In this document: piece by piece, positions 59,749-64,000 of the stretch
Layout: each line of letters opens with the position of its first letter
Position numbering within the stretch: the stretch's first letter is position 1
From: Lachnospiraceae bacterium
Lineage (GTDB): Bacteria; Bacillota; Clostridia; Lachnospirales; Lachnospiraceae
Reading direction: 5' to 3'
Assembly: GCA_022510725.1 (NCBI GenBank)
Contig: JAFLSW010000001.1
Location: forward strand, 62,001-126,000
Length of the DNA: 64,000 nucleotides
Notes under the pieces: generated by a model
What the model was told of the DNA's origin: nothing
Database searches by the model: none
What the model saw: the letters and a program-made list of their open reading frames with translations, nothing else
Program-made: the position numbers and the translations under genes

Positions 59749-61626
59749 ATGATAGGATTATCTTTGTTTATTTTAATAATTGTACTAATTTCCTATAGTT
59801 TTTCGATTTTATTAGATGAAGAGTTTGCTTTGACGATACCGTTAAGTTTTAATATTTTGATATTGTTAACATATTTGTGCGGCATCTTTATAAATCTGAA
59901 TGTAGGATTTATTTTTATTTGCTCTTTAGGAATTGCCGCTTTCGCGTATGTAGTTCTCAAGCTTATAAAAAAGGAATCAAGGATTCATATTGTAAAAAAA
60001 CTAAATTCTCCTTCTTTATTTATTTGGATAATCTTTACTTTTGCGCTCTGTCTTTGGATTTATGGAATGAAAGTTTGGTCCGGAGATGATCTTGTCCATT
60101 GGGGGTTAGTTACCAAAAACCTGTTTACTTATAATAAGTTTTGTGTAACAGAGGACTATAGTATCTTTTTCGTTGATTATCCGCAACTTTCATCTCTTCC
60201 GGGCTATCTGATCATGAAATTAAATGGAAGTTGGAATGATACATTATTGTTTGTATCCATGGGATCTTGGAGTTTGGCTTTATTACAGCCCCTGCTCTAT
60301 AAATGCAGATTTAGTCAGTTTTTTAAAATATTAGTATCATTAGGAGTTATGATATTCCTTCCGCTTGGATTTGGCTATCGATATACAATTTATAATTGCT
60401 TGCAAGTAGATCGATTGTTAGGAATTGTATTGGCATACTGTATAATTATTTCCCTATTAGAAATAAGTGATAGAATGAAATGGCTCTCCTTGCTTTGCGG
60501 AACAGCGTCATTGTCTTTGATAAAAGGGACAGGAATTTATTTGAGCATCTTGTTGATTGTCTTCCTGTTTTTCTCTAATATAAAGTCTAAAAAAATATAT
60601 TCTGTTAGATTGGGGGTTTTGTTAGGTATTGACATTATATTTTCTATGTCCTGGACTGTATATTTAAAAATCAATGAGGCAATTAAGTGGGTAAATATAA
60701 CGGGAATGTATGCTGATATTTCAGTGTTTGATTTGTTTGTCGGAAAAGGGGACTTAGAGCAGTATAATACTCTAAAAGCTGCTGTTAGCAGGTTTATAGA
60801 TTTAAAATATATTGCATTAGGAATGAATCAATCTTACATAGTATGGTTGGTGATTTTAGCTATTGGCATATTTCTAATTGGATTAAACAGAGGAGTGAGC
60901 ATAAAAAGTAGATTAGGGGCGATTCTTTGGATGCTAGGAGGAGCCTTTGCATGGTGGCTGGGAATGATGTATGTCATGTTGTTCCATTTTACTGTTGCGG
61001 AAATGCGAGCTCTTTCCAGCTATGATAGGTATATGGATACTTATATTATAGGTATTCTTTTTGCAATTTTGGGGTTATTATTGGTACAGATGTGGGATCA
61101 AAAATGGTATATACCAACTTTAGCAGCAATGCTGTGTGCTATATTAGTATGTAAAACCATGTTGTATAATTTTATGTATATTCATACTTCTGTTGCGGGT
61201 ACTCTTCAACAGGCTAATGATATTGGGAAAAAATGTAATGATAAAGTATTAGGAAGGCTTATTCCGGGTAAAGACAGCATATATGTCATATCACAAAATA
61301 GTGGGCATGAATCTGGAGACTATTATTTTGCGATTTATTATTTGGCACCTATTCGAACCAATACGCAACTTTCCATTAATGAACCTGGAAATAGAAGCCT
61401 GAGTTACTGTATAGGAGATAAGTATTCACTTGATGATACTTATACAACTGAATATACAGTATCAGAATTTGAAAATGTTTTAAGCACTTACACTTATTTG
61501 CTGATCTTAAACTTTGATGATAACTTTACTTCAAACTATTCGGTTTTGTTTGAAGGCGAAATCAATAAAGGATTTTATCAAATCAATCATACTGATATGG
61601 GAATTCGATTAATGAGTGTGGAATAG
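59749..61626 (+). CDS. Large polytopic membrane protein, probable GT-C glycosyltransferase
   Basis: A 625-residue protein with about 12 helices and a C-terminal soluble tail (about 480-625). The loop MKVWSGDDLVHWGLVTKNLF (near residue 107-126) has an Asp-Asp pair after the fourth helix, the usual active-site position in GT-C enzymes, and FVDYPQLSSLPGYLIMKLN is typical of Clostridia GT-C-like proteins of glycan loci. Such enzymes use lipid-phosphate sugars on the outer face. The GT2-GtrA protein immediately downstream could supply that donor. No precise family is recognised. Confidence 0.68.
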   Translation: MIGLSLFILIIVLISYSFSILLDEEFALTIPLSFNILILLTYLCGIFINLNVGFIFICSLGIAAFAYVVLKLIKKESRIHIVKKLNSPSLFIWIIFTFALCLWIYGMKVWSGDDLVHWGLVTKNLFTYNKFCVTEDYSIFFVDYPQLSSLPGYLIMKLNGSWNDTLLFVSMGSWSLALLQPLLYKCRFSQFFKILVSLGVMIFLPLGFGYRYTIYNCLQVDRLLGIVLAYCIIISLLEISDRMKWLSLLCGTASLSLIKGTGIYLSILLIVFLFFSNIKSKKIYSVRLGVLLGIDIIFSMSWTVYLKINEAIKWVNITGMYADISVFDLFVGKGDLEQYNTLKAAVSRFIDLKYIALGMNQSYIVWLVILAIGIFLIGLNRGVSIKSRLGAILWMLGGAFAWWLGMMYVMLFHFTVAEMRALSSYDRYMDTYIIGILFAILGLLLVQMWDQKWYIPTLAAMLCAILVCKTMLYNFMYIHTSVAGTLQQANDIGKKCNDKVLGRLIPGKDSIYVISQNSGHESGDYYFAIYYLAPIRTNTQLSINEPGNRSLSYCIGDKYSLDDTYTTEYTVSEFENVLSTYTYLLILNFDDNFTSNYSVLFEGEINKGFYQINHTDMGIRLMSVE

Positions 61627-61634
61627 GAGCAGAT

Positions 61635-62699
61635 ATGATACTAATACTGATTCCGGCATTAAATCCGGATGAAAAACTTATTAATTTGATAAAAGAACTG
61701 ATCGATGTCGGTTATAAAAATATTGTTGTGGTTAATGATGGCAGCAAATCATCTTGTAGAGGAATTTTTGAAGAAGTTAAACTGCTGGGAGCTACGGTCA
61801 CCTCTCATTGCACTAATTTGGGAAAAGGAAGGGCAATTAAGACGGGAATAAATTATATATTAAATAATTATCCTGAATGTACAGGTGTGGTGACTGTAGA
61901 CGCGGATGGGCAGCATAGGATAGCGGATATTCAAAAGTGCGCAAATGAATTGGAAGAGAAACATCAAAGTAATCATATCGTTTTGGGGTGTCGTCAATTT
62001 GTAAATCAAGCTGATGTTAAGGTGCCTTTTCGAAGTCGATTAGGAAATATATGTACCAGATATATATTACGGTATTTGTGTAATTTACATGTTGTAGATA
62101 GCCAAACCGGATTGAGAGGAATTCCTTTTCACTTATTACCCAGACTTATGACTATCAGCGGTGAACGATATGAATATGAGATGAACATGCTATTGGATCT
62201 TGCTGATGAGGGCATTCATTTTGTTGAAGTACCAATTCAGACGGTTTATGAGGATAATAATAGTATTTCCCATTTTAATCCCTTAGCGGATTCTGTGAAA
62301 ATATATACGGTAATCATCAAATACTCTATGGCATCGCTATTGTCTGCCGTGTTGGACAATCTGACTTTTGCGTTACTGACTTTGTCGCCATATCATATTA
62401 GTATTTGGGCTATGACTTTTATTGGACGGGCAATTTCTGCAATTTTTAACTTTAGTATCAACAAGAAGGTTGTGTTTAAGCGATCGGAAGGACTTTGGGG
62501 ACAAGCTTTCAGATATCTTTGCTTATTAATTATATCAGGAAGTATATCAGCCTTTTTTGTCAATGCCATACATGCTGCGTTTGCTGCTAATATTATTTTG
62601 GTAAAACTGATTGTGGAGACAATATTGTATTTTGTTAATTTCTATGTCCAAAAGAACTTTGTATTTGCAAGAAAAGGAGAAAAAATCAATGCCAATTAA
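61635..62699 (+). CDS. GT2 fused to a GtrA-like membrane domain
   Basis: A 354-residue protein. The N-terminal GT2 domain (1-225) has ILIPALNPDEKLI, IVVVNDGSKSSCRGIFEE, NLGKGRAIKTGINYIL and the metal site VTVDADGQH. The C-terminal 120 residues have four helices of the GtrA type (SALLDNLTFALL-like segment, then RAISAIFNFSINKKVVFKR). GT2 makes the undecaprenyl-phosphate sugar and GtrA-type domains help move it across the membrane, so this is a self-contained donor supply for an external GT-C. The next gene's start codon overlaps its last 11 bases. Confidence 0.9.
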   Translation: MILILIPALNPDEKLINLIKELIDVGYKNIVVVNDGSKSSCRGIFEEVKLLGATVTSHCTNLGKGRAIKTGINYILNNYPECTGVVTVDADGQHRIADIQKCANELEEKHQSNHIVLGCRQFVNQADVKVPFRSRLGNICTRYILRYLCNLHVVDSQTGLRGIPFHLLPRLMTISGERYEYEMNMLLDLADEGIHFVEVPIQTVYEDNNSISHFNPLADSVKIYTVIIKYSMASLLSAVLDNLTFALLTLSPYHISIWAMTFIGRAISAIFNFSINKKVVFKRSEGLWGQAFRYLCLLIISGSISAFFVNAIHAAFAANIILVKLIVETILYFVNFYVQKNFVFARKGEKINAN

Positions 62700-63648
62700 G
62701 ATAAATAGCTTTGGAGGACCTATTGTATGGTTTTTTCGCAAATATTGTTCTGCTTATACCTCTAAAATTGCATTAGAGTTTACAGCTAAAAAATATGCTA
62801 AAGTAATAGATGATTATATTCATTCATTTATAACAGATAAACAGCCACCTATATTTAAGATGGTAAATATAGAAACCGTAAACAGATGCAATGGAACCTG
62901 CGCCTTTTGCCCCGCCAATGTTAGAGATGAAAGGCGTGAACGGAAAGTAATGGCACAGGAACTTTTCGAAAAGATTATCTTAGAATTAAAAACAATAAAT
63001 TGGAGGGGACAGATTTTTCTAAATATTAATAATGAACCATTATTAGATAAGCATATAGAGGAAAGAGCAAGATTTATTAAGGATCAATTGGGAGATCATG
63101 TGATTATCTCTATGTTTACCAATGGAAGCTTACTGACTCCCAAGAGATTAACAAAATTGAAATGGGGGGGGGTAGACGAACTTATTATTAATAATTATAG
63201 TAAATCATACAGGCTGAACTCACAACAAAAGAAAATATATCAATATGTTAAAAGTAATCCCGATCCATTTAAGAAGATGAAAATTGTTATCAACCGTAGA
63301 TATTCTGAAGAGATACTAGCTACGAGAGCAGGATTGGCTCCTAATAAAAAGAAACGAAATAATAAGGTCTTTGAGTCATGCATTTATCCTTATACCGATA
63401 TCACTATCTTTCCTGATGGAAAAGTGGGATTGTGTTGTAATGATTGCTATGAGGTTACAGATTATGGAAATGTATCAAAACAGACTTTGGTGGAAATATG
63501 GGAAAGTCCCCAATTTATAGATTTAAGAAAGGAAATGCAAAAAGGGAGACTGGCCGTTCCGTTTTGTGTTGAATGTGATGTAGTAGACTCGGGATTTAGA
63601 GAGCAACTGATTAAAAAGAGCAATGAGGTATTGTTTAGTGAAAAATGA
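62689..63648 (+). CDS. Radical SAM/SPASM protein containing a G9 tract
   Basis: A 319-residue radical SAM enzyme. The [4Fe-4S] site is Cys67-x3-Cys71-x2-Cys74 in RCNGTCAFCPAN. The C-terminal SPASM-type region has SCIYPYTDITIFPDGKVGLC, CNDCYEV and FCVECD for auxiliary clusters. The ATG at 62689 is chosen because AAGGAG lies about 9 bases upstream. In glycan loci such enzymes can modify sugars (epimerise, dehydrate or oxidise), but the substrate here is unknown. Nine consecutive Gs at 63164-63172 encode part of Trp159-Gly-Gly-Val; loss or gain of one base would truncate the protein near residue 160. It overlaps the next gene by 11 bases. Confidence 0.86.
   Translation: MPIKINSFGGPIVWFFRKYCSAYTSKIALEFTAKKYAKVIDDYIHSFITDKQPPIFKMVNIETVNRCNGTCAFCPANVRDERRERKVMAQELFEKIILELKTINWRGQIFLNINNEPLLDKHIEERARFIKDQLGDHVIISMFTNGSLLTPKRLTKLKWGGVDELIINNYSKSYRLNSQQKKIYQYVKSNPDPFKKMKIVINRRYSEEILATRAGLAPNKKKRNNKVFESCIYPYTDITIFPDGKVGLCCNDCYEVTDYGNVSKQTLVEIWESPQFIDLRKEMQKGRLAVPFCVECDVVDSGFREQLIKKSNEVLFSEK
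63164..63172 (+). repeat. Homopolymeric G9 tract in the radical SAM gene
   Basis: Nine Gs in frame. Eight Gs would give an immediate TAG; ten would give a stop after about six further codons. Confidence 0.85.
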
Positions 63649-64000
63649 AGATAAGTCCACTAACTGGACAGAATATTATTCAAAACCTAAAAGTAAGTTT
63701 TCTGCAGCAACTCAAAAAATAACTTTAAAAAAGTTAATATATTATATTGAGCGCTATGCTGCTGATAAGCTCGATATCATGGAACTGGGCGGTGGTAACA
63801 GCTGTTTTGCAAAAGGGCTATTAACAGGATGTAGTAAAGTTTCAATAAATAGTTACTCCATCATTGACAGCTGTGAAATAGCAGTAAGACAATTTCGGGA
63901 AATGAAGTTATCCGGTAATGCATATTTAGCGGACCTGACATCTGATACAGCATTGGCCGAAATAGAGAAGAAATTTGATTTAGTATATAGTGTCGGACTG
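63638..64000 (+). CDS. Class I SAM-dependent methyltransferase, N-terminal part (continues beyond window)
   Basis: An open frame of 121 codons from GTG 63638 to the window edge; GAGGT lies 8 bases upstream. LDIMELGGGNSCFAKGLL is motif I of class I methyltransferases, followed by SIIDSCEIAV (acidic end of the second strand), AYLADLTSD and FDLVYSVGL, motif IV-like. It overlaps the radical SAM gene by 11 bases, so both probably modify the same substrate. The C-terminal half is outside the window. Confidence 0.75.
   Translation, partial: MKNEDKSTNWTEYYSKPKSKFSAATQKITLKKLIYYIERYAADKLDIMELGGGNSCFAKGLLTGCSKVSINSYSIIDSCEIAVRQFREMKLSGNAYLADLTSDTALAEIEKKFDLVYSVGL

Overview
The window looks like a capsule / exopolysaccharide / teichoic-acid-like glycan 'super-locus' of a low-to-moderate GC Gram-positive, most likely a Lachnospiraceae (Clostridia). 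The reasons are two regulators with the Spo0A DNA-binding domain, a GHKL sensor kinase, Rpn-type nuclease genes with EGR-rich tails, a secreted amidase with GBS/Bsp-like repeats, WxcM-like and DUF6077-like proteins, and AGGAG ribosome-binding sites. The species cannot be fixed from the sequence alone. No rRNA, tRNA, CRISPR array or classical insertion sequence was seen.

Layout. (1) 1-4.5 kb: a flippase running off the left edge on the minus strand, a plus-strand module (DegT aminotransferase, WxcM-like cupin, lipid-linked GT2), then a minus-strand DUF212/PAP2-like protein and an AraC regulator. (2) 4.6-10.1 kb: a GDP-mannose / GDP-L-fucose operon (gmd, fcl, manC, and a three-domain manC-like/cupin/manA fusion). 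(3) 10.2-21.6 kb: a stand-alone Spo0A-C regulator, a NeuB-like synthase, a minus-strand initiating glycosylphosphotransferase, then a tight operon with WecG/TagA-type GT, Stealth phosphotransferase, GT2, Wzy-like and Wzx proteins, a Wzz-like protein and an O-antigen-ligase-like protein. (4) 21.5-26.0 kb: a regulatory and accessory island: GHKL histidine kinase and Spo0A-like response regulator flanking a terminated transcript that encodes a 16-residue aromatic peptide, then an intact Rpn gene and a C-terminal Rpn fragment. (5) 26.2-30.35 kb: a 1379-residue secreted amidase/glucosaminidase with seven GBS/Bsp-like repeats, two pairs of which are a near-perfect 597-bp tandem duplication. (6) 30.5-43.5 kb: rfbC, a Wzm/Wzt ABC exporter with a C-terminal Wzt domain, a methyltransferase, a 1061-residue protein (kinase-like domain, coiled coil, two GT2 domains), YfhO, GT2, flippase and GT. 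(7) 43.6-64 kb: a visibly more AT-rich tract with a split DUF6077-like gene, a UDP-GlcA-epimerase-like enzyme, a second initiating transferase, several GT4 enzymes, Wzy, Wzx, the UDP-L-6-deoxy-HexNAc enzymes, an O-acetyltransferase, a GT-C-like protein, GT2-GtrA, a radical SAM/SPASM protein and a partial methyltransferase.

How the genes fit together. At least two Wzx/Wzy-type assembly lines (initiators at 11.6-13.1 and 46.6-48.0 kb; flippases at 1, 17.2, 41.2 and 51.4 kb) sit with one ABC-dependent line (31-37 kb). Precursors made here include GDP-mannose, GDP-L-fucose, a UDP-L-6-deoxy-N-acetylhexosamine and probably UDP-GalA. dTDP-sugar steps are present without rmlA, rmlB or rmlD in view.

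The most notable observations are: a G9 homopolymer placed exactly between a complete glycosyltransferase and an extra GT-B half, so that one-base slippage would toggle between about 414 and 598 residues; a second in-frame G9 in the radical SAM gene; the tiny peptide between the kinase and the Spo0A-like regulator; a fused GDP-mannose protein whose nucleotidyltransferase domain has lost its catalytic motifs; and a methyltransferase plus kinase-like/coiled-coil GT that resembles a WbdD-type chain terminator.
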